Shown here: one piece after another, positions 1 through 8,936 of the stretch | How the letters are laid out: the number at the start of each line of letters is the position of its first letter | Position numbering within the stretch: the stretch's first letter is position 1 | Source: DATAOG01 sp963753685 | GTDB taxonomy: Bacteria > Pseudomonadota > Alphaproteobacteria > Geminicoccales > Geminicoccaceae | Length of the DNA stretch: 64,000 nt | NCBI GenBank assembly: GCA_963753685.1 | Contig: CAVWDE010000004.1 | Coordinates: 124,001-188,000 of the forward strand | Reading direction: 5' to 3' | Notes under the pieces: generated by a model | Database searches by the model: none | Seen by the model: only the letters and a program-made list of their open reading frames with translations | Told to the model about the DNA's origin: nothing | Program-made: the position numbers and the translations under genes

Positions 1-1
1 G

Positions 2-2396
2 ATCGTCGGGCCCAACGAGATGGGCAAGTCGACCCTGTTCGCGGCCCTGCAGGCGGTGCTGTTCGAGCGCCACCGCTCCCAGGCACAGACGGTCAAGAGC
101 TTCCAGCCGGCCGGCCACGACGGCGCCTCGCCCCGGGTCGTGCTCGACTTCGAGATCGGCCGGCAGCGCTATCGGATCGAGAAGCGCTTTCTGCGCCGGC
201 CGGGCGCCGAACTCACGCTGCCCGACGGGCGTCCTGTGCGCGGCGAGGCCGCCGAGGAGGTGCTCTTGAGCCTGCTTGCGGGCGGCGCGCAGGGCGGCGA
301 TGCGGGTGGCCGCGGCGGCCCGGCCGGGGCCGAGGGCATCTGGAGCCTGCTCTGGGTCGGCCAGGGCCAGTCCTTCGCCCTGCCCGCGATCCTGCCGGAC
401 ACGCACGGTGCTCTGCAGACCGCGCTCGACGCCGAGGTCGGCCTGGTCCTGGGCGGCGACCAGGGCGGCGCGCTGATCGGCGTGCTCGACCAGGCGCTGC
501 ACGAGCTGATCTACAAGGCGGGGCGGCCGCGCGGCCGCTACAAGGAGGCCGACGAGTTGCGCCGGAGCGTGGAGCGCGAGGTCGCCGAGCTCGAAGCCAG
601 GCGCGCCGAGCTCGAGCGCGATCTGAATGACCTCGAGGACGCCCGCGCCGACTACGAGCGCCTGCACGCCGAGCACAGCGCCGGCCGGGAGGAAGCGGAG
701 CTCGGCGGGCTGGCGGCGCGCCGCGAGCGGCTCAAGGTTCAGCGCGCCGAGCTGCGCGAGGCCGAGGCCGACCTCAAGGCCAAGCGCGCCGACCTCGACC
801 AGGCGCTCGCCGAGCAGACCCGGCGCCGGACCCTGGCCCTGGAGCTGGCCGAAGCGGCGGCCGAGCGCGACCAGGCGGCGCTCGCCCTGACCGATGCGAC
901 CACCGCTGCCGAGGCGGCGGAGGCCCTGGCGAGCGAGCGGGCGGGCAAGGTGGAGCGCGCGCAGGCGACCCTCGAGCGGACCGAGCACCACCAGCGCGGC
1001 CTGCAGCGCCTGGCGCAGGCGATCCGGCAGCGCGATGCCGGCCGGGCGGCGCTCCAGGCGGCGGCGAGCGTGGTCGCCTTCGAGCTCGAGGCGGCGGCGC
1101 TGGCACGCGTGCGGGTCGATGGCCGCCCGCTCGAGGAGCCCGGCTGCTCGCTCCGGATCGTCGATCCGCTGACGATCGCGATCGCGGGGGTCGGCCGGAT
1201 CGCGATCCGGCCGGTGATCGCCGACCGGCGGCGTTTGCAGGCCAGCGTCCGCGATGCCGAGCGGCAGATCGGGCGCGAGCTCGAGGTCCTGGGGCTGCGG
1301 CCGCCGAGTCCCAAGGCCCGCCAGCTCGAGCTCGGGCTGGCCGCGACCGGCGCGCCGGCCGCGGCGGCCGAGCGGGCTCGGAGCGCCGGTTGACGCGCCC
1401 TCCTGGCCGGAAGCCGCAGCACTCGAGACCGCGCTCGCCGAGACCGAGCGGCAGATCAGCGACCTCGTCGCGCAGCTGCAGCCGGCGCGCCGCGAGCTGG
1501 ACCGGGCCTTGGAAGACCGCCACCGCCAGGCCGCCGCGCGCGACCAGGCCGGCGCCCGTCTGGCGCAGGCGGAGCGCCGGCTCGAGCAGCTCCGCACCGA
1601 GCTGACGGCCGCCCTGGAGACGGCGGATGCGGCCGGTCTGGCGGCTCGGATCGGCGCGCTGCAAGGCGAGACCGGGATCGCCGAGGCGCGGCTGCGCCAG
1701 CTTCGGGAGCAGGCCGGCGAGGTCTCGCTCGAAGACCTGGAACAGCGGCTGGCCGGATTGCGCCAGACGGTGAACGACCGGTCGGCCGCGCTCCGGGAGC
1801 GCGAGCTGGCGCTCGAACGCCTGCGCGAGCGCGTCCAGGTGGTGTCCGGGGGCGGCCTGGACGAGCGCCTCGCGGGCGCCCGGCGCCGGCTCGACGAGCT
1901 CGAGCGCGAGTGCGGCCAGTACCGGCGCGAGGTCGAGGTCCTGGACCTTTTGCTGCGCGTCCTGCGGGCTGCCGAGCGCGAGGCCAAGGAGCGCTACGTC
2001 GGACCGGTCGTGCGCCGGCTCCGGCCCTATCTGCAGGCCTTGTTTCCCGGCGCCGAGCTCGAGGTCGATGACGGGTTCGAGATCAAAGCGGTCGCCCGCG
2101 CCGGCGCGCCCGAACCCTTCGAGCACCTGAGCGAGGGCACGCGCGAGCAGATCGCGATCCTCGCCCGCCTGGCCTTCGCCGAGCTGCTCGCCGATCAGGG
2201 CCGGCCGGCGGTGGTCGTGCTCGACGACGCGCTCGTGTTCTCGGACGATCAGCGGATCGAGCAGATGTTCGAGGTCCTGGCGCGCGCCGGCGAGAAGCTC
2301 CAGATCATCGTCCTGACCTGCCGGGAGCGGGTCTTTCGGGGCCTGGCGGCGCACCGGCTCCGGCTCGAGCCCCTGCAGGCCGCGGAGGTGACGTGA
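2..2396 (+). pseudogene. YhaN-like AAA ATPase with long coiled coil; 5' cut by window, frameshifted
   Basis: The reading frame is already open at the window edge and begins inside a Walker A motif (GPNEMGKST), so the start codon lies upstream. A long Glu/Arg/Ala-rich coiled coil follows (about 540-1980). The C-terminal ATPase half has an ABC-type signature (LSEGTREQ, near 2128) and a Walker B (VVVLDDALVF, near 2212). This is the SbcC/Rad50/YhaN layout, expected to act on DNA ends or in DNA repair, usually next to a metallophosphoesterase that would lie left of the window. The first frame stops at 1391-1393, while the same protein continues one frame over from about 1375 to the stop at 2394-2396. 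The break lies in a G/C-only tract and could be a consensus error. Family assignment is firm; exact function is inferred. Confidence 0.8.
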
Positions 2397-2857
2397 TGGC
2401 TGGCGCGCCGCCACGCTCCGGGACCACGCGCCAGGCGCTCGCCGCGCTGATCCTGCTCTGGGCGGGCGTGCTGATCGGGGTCTCGTTCCTGGCCGCGCCG
2501 GCCAAGTTCGCCGCCGCGAGCCTGACCCTGCCGGTCGCGATGGACGTCGGCCTGCACGAGTTCGGCACGCTCAACCTGGTCGAGATCGGCCTCGCGGTCG
2601 CGACCCTCGGGCTCGCCGCGCTCGCCCGGCCGGCACGCGTGATCTGGACCGGCCTCGGCCTCGCGGCGCTGATCGTGGCGACCCAGACCCTCTGGCTGCT
2701 GCCGCTGCTCGACGCCCGCGCCCTGCTGATCATCCAGGGCGGGACGCCGCCGGCCGCGCCCTGGCACCTGCTCTACGTCCTGGCCGAGGTCCTGAAGCTG
2801 CTGGTTCTGCTGGTCACCGGCTGGCTCGCGCTCGGGACGGCGCGCACTCAGGGCTGA
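2396..2857 (+). CDS. Small membrane protein, about four TM helices
   Basis: The protein has about 153 residues and roughly four hydrophobic segments (near residues 14-34, 52-72, 79-99 and 122-145 of the GTG-start version), with few charged residues between them. The ATG at 2396 shares its A with the TGA stop of the upstream ATPase, and a GTG at 2393 overlaps it further, so the two genes are translationally coupled. I do not recognise a named family, and no catalytic motif is visible. The tight coupling suggests co-expression with the YhaN-like ATPase rather than a shared reaction. Confidence 0.75.
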   Translation: MAGAPPRSGTTRQALAALILLWAGVLIGVSFLAAPAKFAAASLTLPVAMDVGLHEFGTLNLVEIGLAVATLGLAALARPARVIWTGLGLAALIVATQTLWLLPLLDARALLIIQGGTPPAAPWHLLYVLAEVLKLLVLLVTGWLALGTARTQG

Positions 2858-2887
2858 AGCGCGCCGGCTGGCCATTTCTGGCCTCGA

Positions 2888-2905
2888 CTGGGAGTTTGCT
2901 CTCAG
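2888..2905. terminator. Hairpin between convergent genes
   Basis: A 7-bp stem (CTGGGAG / CTCTCAG, one G-T pair) with a TTTG loop lies in the 53-bp gap between the ends of two convergent genes. A shorter GGCCA/TGGCC hairpin lies just upstream. There is no T-run on either side, so termination is only plausible. Confidence 0.3.
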
Positions 2906-2910
2906 CCGAT

Positions 2911-4038
2911 TCAGCGGTGCTTGATCTTCTGCCGCAGCTCGTAAAGCCAGGTAGCCGCCCCAATGATCGAGGACGTGAGGCGGGTTTCACCGGCCTGGAG
3001 CTCGGTCATGGGAATTTCCGGTGATCGCCGGCCGACCAGCGCCCGCTTGAACCGCCCGACGCCGGGGCTCGACTTGCTGCCATGCATATCATACCAGCGA
3101 TAGTGCCGGTTCTCTTTGAGCCAGCGGACGATAGCCCATTGCAGGCGATAGCCGGCTCGAGCCTCGAGGGCGCCAACGCCAGTCGCAGCGTTCAGATAGA
3201 AGGCGCGATTTCCGAGCGCAGTCACGATCGCGGCTGCGATCGGTCTTTCGTCCTGACAACAGACGAAAATGCTCGGTCTCAGCCAGTCGCCGAGCTTCAG
3301 GTAGAAATCTGGCATCATATCGACGAAGGAAGTCCTAACACGACGCTTGCGGCTCCGCATCTGCCGGTGCAGATCGAGAAATATGCGGACGCCGTCACTA
3401 TCGTTGCGCTGCGATACAACCAGATCGGATCGCTCGACCTTGCGAAGATTAGCGCGCCATTTCGGTTCCATGGCGGCGCGCAGTTGAACCTCGGACAGAG
3501 ACAGGTCGAGAATGTAGGTGCTGTGCAGCGGCTTGGCTTCCTTCCAGACGCCCTCGGCCAAGATCGCCGCGCGGGCATCGCGGGGCAGATCGTAGGCCCA
3601 CCAGCGCAGGCGCAGGCACAGCCGCCTGCGCACCACGTATTCTTCTCGAAGCGCGCCGATCGTCGCCTGCAGATGCTCGATGTTGCTGACAGCGCCGCGC
3701 CGCTGACAAACCGGCCCGAACATCACGTAAGCCAGGACTTTGCCCAATATGGGTGCGCCGATCAGGACCGACTGGGCGAGCCCCACGACCTCGTCGCCTC
3801 GCTTGATCACCGCATGGCTGAGATTCTGCTCGCCCCAACGGGCCGAGCCGTATGCCCAGGTCTGAAAGAGGTTAGCGTCATCGAATTCCAGCAGGAGCCG
3901 ATCCCACTGGTCGGGATCCACGGTATCGATCTCGGCTCTATAGGACACGGTTTTGCCGATCCCGAGCGGTCGGTGACTGGCTTCCCCGGGCAGACCGCCG
4001 TCCCTGCCCGATGAGCGCTGGACGAGATCAGGTCCCAT
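2911..4038 (-). CDS. FemAB/GNAT-like acyltransferase
   Basis: This 375-residue protein matches the FemAB-like (peptidoglycan-bridge/PEP-CTERM and exopolysaccharide) N-acyltransferase pattern. The N-terminal half has the NLFQTWAYG motif, where the substrate-binding GNAT half usually begins. A central basic stretch (KWRANLRKVER) is followed by a second GNAT half with AGYRLQWAIVRWLKE and YDMHGS. Such enzymes transfer aminoacyl or acyl groups to cell-wall or polysaccharide precursors. The ATG start overlaps the upstream GMC oxidoreductase by 11 bp, so the two are probably one transcript. A GTG at 3948, 30 codons in, is an alternative start and gives a more typical N-terminus. The substrate cannot be read from the sequence. 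Confidence 0.75.
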   Translation of the reverse strand: MGPDLVQRSSGRDGGLPGEASHRPLGIGKTVSYRAEIDTVDPDQWDRLLLEFDDANLFQTWAYGSARWGEQNLSHAVIKRGDEVVGLAQSVLIGAPILGKVLAYVMFGPVCQRRGAVSNIEHLQATIGALREEYVVRRRLCLRLRWWAYDLPRDARAAILAEGVWKEAKPLHSTYILDLSLSEVQLRAAMEPKWRANLRKVERSDLVVSQRNDSDGVRIFLDLHRQMRSRKRRVRTSFVDMMPDFYLKLGDWLRPSIFVCCQDERPIAAAIVTALGNRAFYLNAATGVGALEARAGYRLQWAIVRWLKENRHYRWYDMHGSKSSPGVGRFKRALVGRRSPEIPMTELQAGETRLTSSIIGAATWLYELRQKIKHR

Positions 4039-5608
4039 TGAGACGATAGAACCTCTTGAGATGCTCAGCGAGGCGGATGGCCAGCGCGACGAGGGTCAGG
4101 GTGGGATTGGCGTAGCCACTGGTCGGGAGCACGGAGCTGCCGCCGACGTAGAGGTTCTGCACGCCATACACCCGACAGTGCGGATCGGTGACGCCGTGCT
4201 GCGGGGACGCGTGCATGCGGGTGGTGCCGATGTGATGCGCGGAGTCCCGTGAGACCGGCCAGTCCTCGGCGAGGGGGTCGAGCTGGCTCACGAGTCTGCC
4301 CGCGCCGTCGCGGGCGAGCCGGTCCCGCAACAGCGTATGCAGGCGAACGAGGGACGCCTTCTCCAAGGGATCGATCCGCCAGTCGACGCGCAGCTGAGGA
4401 ACGCCGAATTGGTCCTTCCGTTGGGACAAATCGAGCCTGCTTTCAGGCTTCGGGATCTGCTCCATGTGATTGAGGACGCTGAAGACCGAATGCAGACCCG
4501 GGCGATGGAAGGCCTGCTCAAGCACGGTCGCTGCCGATTTGGCAAGCTCCAGGAGCTCACGGCCGTTGCCGGTATTGGCATGAGAGCGGTGCCATTTCCG
4601 CCGGGCCGCCCGATAGACCTCGGAGGCATGGCCCTCGGACAGCGACAGAACCGGCCGGAACATGACGCAGGGATTGAGCAGCTGTTCGCGCTCCTGGAAT
4701 GCCTCCGTGAAGCAGATGCCGCCGCAGATCCTCACCTCGTCTGCCAAATACCCGTGCGTGTACAGCGGCGAACGCAGTGATTTTGAGTTGAGGACGGCGA
4801 TGCCGTGGAGCCCTTTCGGATGTTGCATGTAGTAACGGCCGACCAGATCATGCTGGTTGCCGATACCGGCGGCCATCTTGCGTTTCGAAGCCAGCAGGAG
4901 TCGCGGGTTCTCGAGGCCGCCACAGGCAAGGACGAAGTGCTTTGCGGACACCCGGTGGGTTCGTCCGCCAGGGGTCGCGATGTGGAAATAGCGGATGACC
5001 GGGGCGTCCGGATCCTCCTCGATGTCAATCACGCGTCCATGCAGCACAACCTGGACGTTACGCGCGGCCGACAGCAAGGGACGGTAGTGTTCGCCAAAAC
5101 GTATCGGCCTGGTCATCTGAAAGATGGTGGTTTGCAACGCGTCGTTGTGAAACTCGGCGGCGAGATGCGCCCGATGGGCATCGGCGCCGAAATCTTTGGT
5201 GGACGACGCCCCGAGAATCTGGCCGGCGCGGTCGAAGAAAGGCCTGAGCTCCCGGTGTGCAAACGGCCAGCCGCTGTTGGCGACCCAGGAGCGCGGCTTG
5301 AAGTCGACCGGGTCCATGGGCTTGGAGCGAAACCATCGGCCGCGCAGCCCGCCCCACCGATTGCTGGCGCCGCCGAGGGAATGATGCTCGAACTTGCCCA
5401 GATCCACCCAAACCCCGACTTGCTCCGCGACGCTCGATGCGGTCACGTCCGGCCGCTTGGACAGATTGCCGCTTTCGAGCAGGCACACCCGCATGGCGGC
5501 GCCTGCCAACTCGGCGGCGACGGTGATGCCCGCCGGGCCTGAGCCGGCGACGCAGATGTCGCAGTCGATCTGCGAGTTCTCAGGTAGCTCGTCGGCGTCG
5601 ATCAGCAT
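4028..5608 (-). CDS. GMC-family FAD oxidoreductase
   Basis: The 526-residue protein begins with a Rossmann FAD-binding segment (GSGPAG at residues 22-27, followed by a Glu-ended second strand, CLLESG). A central HFVLACGGLENPRLLL follows, where GMC enzymes close the FAD site. The C-terminus carries the GMC signature with the catalytic His region (HHIGTTRM) and a final NLYVGGSSVLPTSG...NPTLT segment. The family oxidises alcohols or sugars at the expense of FAD. No signal peptide is visible, so a cytoplasmic location is likely. It is the first gene of a two-gene minus-strand unit with the FemAB-like acyltransferase, which suggests a role in making or modifying a surface glycan or lipid; the actual substrate is unknown. 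Confidence 0.87.
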   Translation of the reverse strand: MLIDADELPENSQIDCDICVAGSGPAGITVAAELAGAAMRVCLLESGNLSKRPDVTASSVAEQVGVWVDLGKFEHHSLGGASNRWGGLRGRWFRSKPMDPVDFKPRSWVANSGWPFAHRELRPFFDRAGQILGASSTKDFGADAHRAHLAAEFHNDALQTTIFQMTRPIRFGEHYRPLLSAARNVQVVLHGRVIDIEEDPDAPVIRYFHIATPGGRTHRVSAKHFVLACGGLENPRLLLASKRKMAAGIGNQHDLVGRYYMQHPKGLHGIAVLNSKSLRSPLYTHGYLADEVRICGGICFTEAFQEREQLLNPCVMFRPVLSLSEGHASEVYRAARRKWHRSHANTGNGRELLELAKSAATVLEQAFHRPGLHSVFSVLNHMEQIPKPESRLDLSQRKDQFGVPQLRVDWRIDPLEKASLVRLHTLLRDRLARDGAGRLVSQLDPLAEDWPVSRDSAHHIGTTRMHASPQHGVTDPHCRVYGVQNLYVGGSSVLPTSGYANPTLTLVALAIRLAEHLKRFYRLNGT

Positions 5609-6046
5609 GTTGACACGGAATCCCGGGCAGACGTGGCCGCTGGTTGGCGTTTCTCGTCATAGCTGGCATGCTCGGGGAGAGCCGATGGGGCCGGTCCCAC
5701 CGGCTCCGGAGAACAGCCTCGCGGCCCCGCTTCGGACCCGAAACCCAGGTCGATGGACGCCCGGATCAATTTCCTGCATGACCAAGAGCGGAGGCGCCCG
5801 TCCGCGTCCATGCCTAGCAGGTCGACCACCGTCGCAGCAACCGCCAAAATGCGGCATCATGGCGGGCAGGCTGGATCGGCACGGATGCGACCGTCGGCGT
5901 GGCTGTGGCGGGGCGCGACCGGACGCCGCAGTCGCAACCGCCGTTGTGCCCAACCATGTCCTGTTCATCATATTCCACTCCTTGAATGCGTGATCGCCCA
6001 CTCTTGCATGCGTGATCGCCTGGAACGCGTGCGGCGAGGAGGAACG
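5609..6046. other. Intergenic region between divergent units
   Basis: This 438-bp stretch separates the minus-strand GMC gene from the plus-strand lipoproteins. A minus-strand open frame (5602-5847) has no recognisable homology, signal or good start, and I do not call it. The right end is less GC-rich and holds a short direct repeat. Both promoters presumably lie here. Confidence 0.5.
5981..6020. repeat. Two 18-bp direct repeats, period 22
   Basis: An 18-bp sequence (cttgaatgcgtgatcgcc, 5981-5998) recurs at 6003-6020 with one mismatch. The copies lie on the same helical face, about two turns apart, 27-66 bp before the start of the first lipoprotein. This placement fits a regulator-binding site, though it could also be a chance duplication. 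Confidence 0.5.
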
Positions 6047-6430
6047 ATGTCGATACGCCGTCTCTGCCTGGCGCTGATCGCCGGCCTGGTCGCCGGCTGC
6101 GCCACCGGCCAGCTGCCGAGCACGAGCTTCGCCCAACCCGCGGCGCTCGAGCAGGCGATGAACCGCTACTACGAGGCCCACGCCACCGAGCAGTATGGCT
6201 ATTGCTCGACGCCCTACATCGATGGCCTGACCGAGGTCACGGTGGTCGACAACCAGCCTGACAAATTGGTCGTGGACGTCCGCTACCTCTACCGCGACCG
6301 GCAAAAAGACAACGGGCAAAACAGCTTCGTCCACGAGTGCGTCAACTACGGCGGCCGCAGCTTCACCCTCGCCAAGAGCGCGACCGGCGGCGTCACGGTC
6401 GTGGACATGACCGGGCCGCGGCGCAGCTGA
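6047..6430 (+). CDS. Small lipoprotein, copy 1 of a tandem pair
   Basis: This 127-residue protein starts at ATG 6047 behind a strong AGGAGG Shine-Dalgarno (6036-6041). It opens with a lipoprotein signal peptide ending in a lipobox (LVAGC), so it should be lipidated and exported to the envelope. The mature part is small and contains HATEQYGYCSTPYIDGLT, which is shared almost unchanged with the next gene, and two further positions with Cys in this copy. The pattern VVDNQPDKLVVDVRYLYRD also repeats in the next gene. I do not recognise a named domain. The two copies differ mainly in the signal peptide and the charged loop before the C-terminal Cys, as expected of an older tandem duplication. Confidence 0.85.
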   Translation: MSIRRLCLALIAGLVAGCATGQLPSTSFAQPAALEQAMNRYYEAHATEQYGYCSTPYIDGLTEVTVVDNQPDKLVVDVRYLYRDRQKDNGQNSFVHECVNYGGRSFTLAKSATGGVTVVDMTGPRRS

Positions 6431-6497
6431 TCCGAAGCGTGCGCTTCGCCAGCCGGAGGCTCGCCGGGTGCCGGTTCGACCAAAGCCTGGAGCAGAA

Positions 6498-6884
6498 ATG
6501 TCGCCGCGCCGTGTCTGCCTGCCGCTGATCGCTCTGCTCGCCGCCGGTTGCAGCACCGGCCGGCTGCCGGACACGAGCTTCGCCGCGCCCGCAGCCCTGC
6601 AGCGGGCGATGAGCCGCTACTACGAGGCCCACGCCACCGAGCAACATGGCTATTGCTCGACGCCCTACATCGACGGGCTCACCCAGGTCCAGGTGGTCGA
6701 CAACCAGCCCGAGCGGCTGGTGGTCAACGTCCGCTACCTCTACCGGGACCGGCAGAAGGATGGCAGCGGCGCGAGCTCTGACGGCAACGAGTGCACCGGC
6801 TACGCCGGCCGCAGCTTCACCTTCGGCAAGGACCCGGCGGGCGGCGTCAAGGTCCTGGAGATGACCGGGCCGCGCCGGAGCTGA
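6498..6884 (+). CDS. Small lipoprotein, copy 2 of a tandem pair
   Basis: This 128-residue paralogue of the preceding gene lies 67 bp downstream on the same strand. ATG 6498 is preferred over an upstream in-frame ATG (6468) because it places a normal lipoprotein signal directly before the lipobox (LLAAGC). The mature domain keeps the shared segments (YYEAHATEQ, GYCSTPYIDGLT, VRYLYRDRQKDG, MTGPRRS) and the paired cysteines. Function is unknown. The conserved Cys in both copies could form a disulfide in the periplasm. Confidence 0.85.
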   Translation: MSPRRVCLPLIALLAAGCSTGRLPDTSFAAPAALQRAMSRYYEAHATEQHGYCSTPYIDGLTQVQVVDNQPERLVVNVRYLYRDRQKDGSGASSDGNECTGYAGRSFTFGKDPAGGVKVLEMTGPRRS

Positions 6885-6930
6885 TCGCCGCTGTGACGTC
6901 CAAGCCACCCCCCCACCACGGAGCGCACCC

Positions 6931-7248
6931 ATGCCATCGATCCGCGGCTGCATCACGGCTCTCGGTCTGGTCGTCGCCGTCCTGACCGCCACGCCGCCGG
7001 CGCCTGTGCTCGCCGACGACGCTCTTCCCGGGATCGAGCTTTTGACCCCTCAGGAGCAGGTCGAATATCGCCAGCGCATGCGCGGCATGGCGTCGGTCGG
7101 TGAGCAGGATCAGATCCGTCGCCGTTACCAGGCTCTGATCCGCCAGCGCGCCAAGGCGCAAGGCGTCACCTTACCAGGCCAGCCGCAGACCAGCCCCAGA
7201 GCGGGGCCCGACGGCAAAGGCTCCAGTTCGGGCGGGGCGTCGCAATAG
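6931..7248 (+). CDS. Small secreted protein
   Basis: This 105-residue protein has an N-terminal signal peptide (hydrophobic core LGLVVAVLTATPPAP, cleavage probably after VLA). A short polar, helical mature region rich in Gln/Arg (QEQVEYRQRMRGM) is followed by a low-complexity Gly/Ser/Pro tail. It follows the two lipoproteins by 46 bp on the same strand and is probably co-transcribed. The helical RQRMR-type repeat resembles small periplasmic proteins often annotated as hypothetical; no enzymatic motif is present. Confidence 0.7.
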   Translation: MPSIRGCITALGLVVAVLTATPPAPVLADDALPGIELLTPQEQVEYRQRMRGMASVGEQDQIRRRYQALIRQRAKAQGVTLPGQPQTSPRAGPDGKGSSSGGASQ

Positions 7249-7360
7249 GACCCAAAGCGAACGGTCCCGACCGCGCGGACACGCGCTCGGGCTCCGCCAC
7301 GCCTCGCGACCGCTACAGGGTGATGGCTTGGCCGCGGCGGCTGCGGCCCCGGCCCCGTCG

Positions 7361-7738
7361 CTAAGGGCTGCGCGGCTGCCCGGCTCCTTGGCCGTCGCCC
7401 CCGACCCGGACGGCGTCGGCCTTGGGCCCGAGCCGGGCGCCGGGGGCGCAGAACAGCTCGTAGAGCAGCTCGATCAGCCGCCGGGCTTCCGGGCTCGCCA
7501 GGCGGTAGTGGACCATCTTGCCGTCGCGCCGGGTCTCGACCAGCTGGTCCTCGCGCAGCCGGGCGAGCTGCTGGGACAGGGTCGGCTGGCGCAGACGCAG
7601 CAACTCCTCGAGCTGTCCGACCGACTTCTCACCGTCGGCCAGCTGGCAGAGGATCAGCAGCCGGCTCGGGTTGGTCAGCGCCTTGAGCAAGTCGCACGCC
7701 CGCTCGGCATCGGCCGCCATGTCACCCCACGATCCCAT
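7361..7738 (-). CDS. ArsR-family redox regulator, BigR/SqrR type
   Basis: From ATG 7738 the protein has 125 residues and a winged-helix ArsR fold: NPSRLLILC, the recognition helix region RQPTLSQQLARLRE, and a wing RRDGKMVHYRL. It lacks the classic ELCVCDL metal site. It has instead two lone cysteines at C31 and C97, 66 residues apart. BigR (C42/C108) and SqrR (C41/C107) have the same spacing, and there the pair forms a disulfide or tetrasulfide on sulfide stress and releases DNA. I therefore predict a persulfide-sensing repressor. No sulfide:quinone reductase or rhodanese gene is adjacent, so its targets lie elsewhere or are the flanking genes. ATG 7720 is a possible shorter start. Confidence 0.85.
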   Translation of the reverse strand: MGSWGDMAADAERACDLLKALTNPSRLLILCQLADGEKSVGQLEELLRLRQPTLSQQLARLREDQLVETRRDGKMVHYRLASPEARRLIELLYELFCAPGARLGPKADAVRVGGDGQGAGQPRSP

Positions 7739-7801
7739 GGCTCCTTGATACCAGCTCGCCGCGGCCACGCAAGCCGGCGCCTGGGACCAGTCCCCGCCGT
7801 A

Positions 7802-8254
7802 TCACTCCCGCGCTGGGTAAACTTCCCGCACTGCCTCCGCAAGCAAATCGGCTATCATAGCATCATCATTGGTGTAACCGTAGATTCCCGAATGTGACGG
7901 GTCGGCGGGTAACTCGGGTTCGTGATGGGCGGCAAGCCTTCGCACATCCGGCGCGCCTGATCGAACGTGGTGGAAGGCGGTCTGGAGATGCAGGACGGCC
8001 AAGCGTCCCTTCGGGGAAAGGGTCCTGCCCTTGTTTCTCAAGTGCTGCCTGACGATCGCAAGCTGCCGTGCTCGCGACGAGGCTCTTGTGCATTCCAGCC
8101 AGTTCACGGACAGATAAGGTTCCGTCGGACGCAGCATGAAAGCGGCACCTAGCGGACGGCCGTCGTCATCGCATCGCGAACCGCCGCAGACGCGGCTGAC
8201 GTGGTCGCTGTCTGGAATCTCAGGGCCGGGTATTGGCAGCCCAGCGGCGCACAT
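7802..8254 (-). CDS. Hypothetical protein, third gene of TIGR04255 cassette
   Basis: This 150-residue cytoplasmic-looking protein has no signal peptide or TM helix. Recognisable features are an early DHVSR...RPLGAAFMLRPTEPYLSVNWLE stretch, which reads as a small compact domain, and an acidic C-terminal helix. The YLSVNWLE motif recurs in unnamed proteins found beside accessory genes, but I cannot name a domain. It overlaps the upstream gene by 35 bp, and the three genes form one minus-strand unit. Base composition is less GC-rich than the surroundings, consistent with horizontal acquisition of the whole cassette. Confidence 0.7.
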   Translation of the reverse strand: MCAAGLPIPGPEIPDSDHVSRVCGGSRCDDDGRPLGAAFMLRPTEPYLSVNWLECTRASSRARQLAIVRQHLRNKGRTLSPKGRLAVLHLQTAFHHVRSGAPDVRRLAAHHEPELPADPSHSGIYGYTNDDAMIADLLAEAVREVYPARE

Positions 8255-8936
8255 CGTAGGGCTCGATCACATGCATCAGGTTCTCCCAACTCTCGATCCC
8301 GCTGACGCGCTGGATGCGATCAGGATGGCGCGGGTCGGGGCTGAACACGACGAAGCGGACTTCGCCATTTGCAAGGAACTCGGCGCCGAAATGCCGGCCT
8401 GGATCAGCTGTCCATTGGGCTCGGAACGTGGCCGAAGGCGTCACTGTCACGCTCGGGTACCGAAGGGTAGGCTGACTCTGCAGGAAGAGCATCATCCTAC
8501 GCAAGGATTCCGGCGAATCATCGCTCCACGTCTCGCCTTCCTCCGCCATGGCCTCGAGCAGCGACCTGAGCCGACGCGCTAGGCGCTCCCAATAGGCCAC
8601 CGCCTGGCCGGCCAGAAGGCTGACAATCTGTCGTCGGATTTGCCCTTCCGGCGTGCGTAGCTCGCCGAGCGCCGCCGAGTTGCCGGACGATTCCTCATCC
8701 CCTTCAGGTCCAACCCTCAGTGTGGCGAATGCGCCGATGGACGAAATATCTCCCAACGTCAGGGGTGGCCGCATGAGCCACCGGCCTTCCCCTTCGAAAG
8801 GCCGCCCCGTGCCGCCTTCGGCCACAGCTGTCGCCACGTCGATTAGATGGACATCCGTAGCGGAACTCACACTCGATATGACGGCGCCTGCGGCGCGATA
8901 CCTGGCGTATTCTCCAAACGTATCCGGGTTACGCAT
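8220..8936 (-). CDS. Hypothetical protein, second gene of TIGR04255 cassette
   Basis: This 238-residue soluble protein lies between the TIGR04255 protein and the YLSVNWLE protein, overlapping the first by 8 bp and the second by 35 bp. It has an N-terminal alpha/beta part, a helical middle (WERLARRLRSLLEAM) and a C-terminal half containing PSVTVTPSATFRAQW, followed by a beta segment with GAEFLANGEVRFVVFSP. That 'W..., g.v.fvvf' ending suggests a small beta-sandwich or sensor-like domain. No catalytic signature is visible. The translational overlaps argue that the three products are made in fixed proportion and may form a complex. Confidence 0.7.
   Translation of the reverse strand: MRNPDTFGEYARYRAAGAVISSVSSATDVHLIDVATAVAEGGTGRPFEGEGRWLMRPPLTLGDISSIGAFATLRVGPEGDEESSGNSAALGELRTPEGQIRRQIVSLLAGQAVAYWERLARRLRSLLEAMAEEGETWSDDSPESLRRMMLFLQSQPTLRYPSVTVTPSATFRAQWTADPGRHFGAEFLANGEVRFVVFSPDPRHPDRIQRVSGIESWENLMHVIEPYDVRRWAANTRP

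Noticed and set aside
774..2414. Long minus-strand open frame opposite the YhaN-like gene
   Set aside because: It is antisense to a clear ATPase and has a repetitive Arg/Pro/Ala composition, typical of GC-rich shadow frames.
5602..5847. Minus-strand 81-codon frame upstream of the GMC gene
   Set aside because: No homology, no clear start or signal; overlaps the GMC start.
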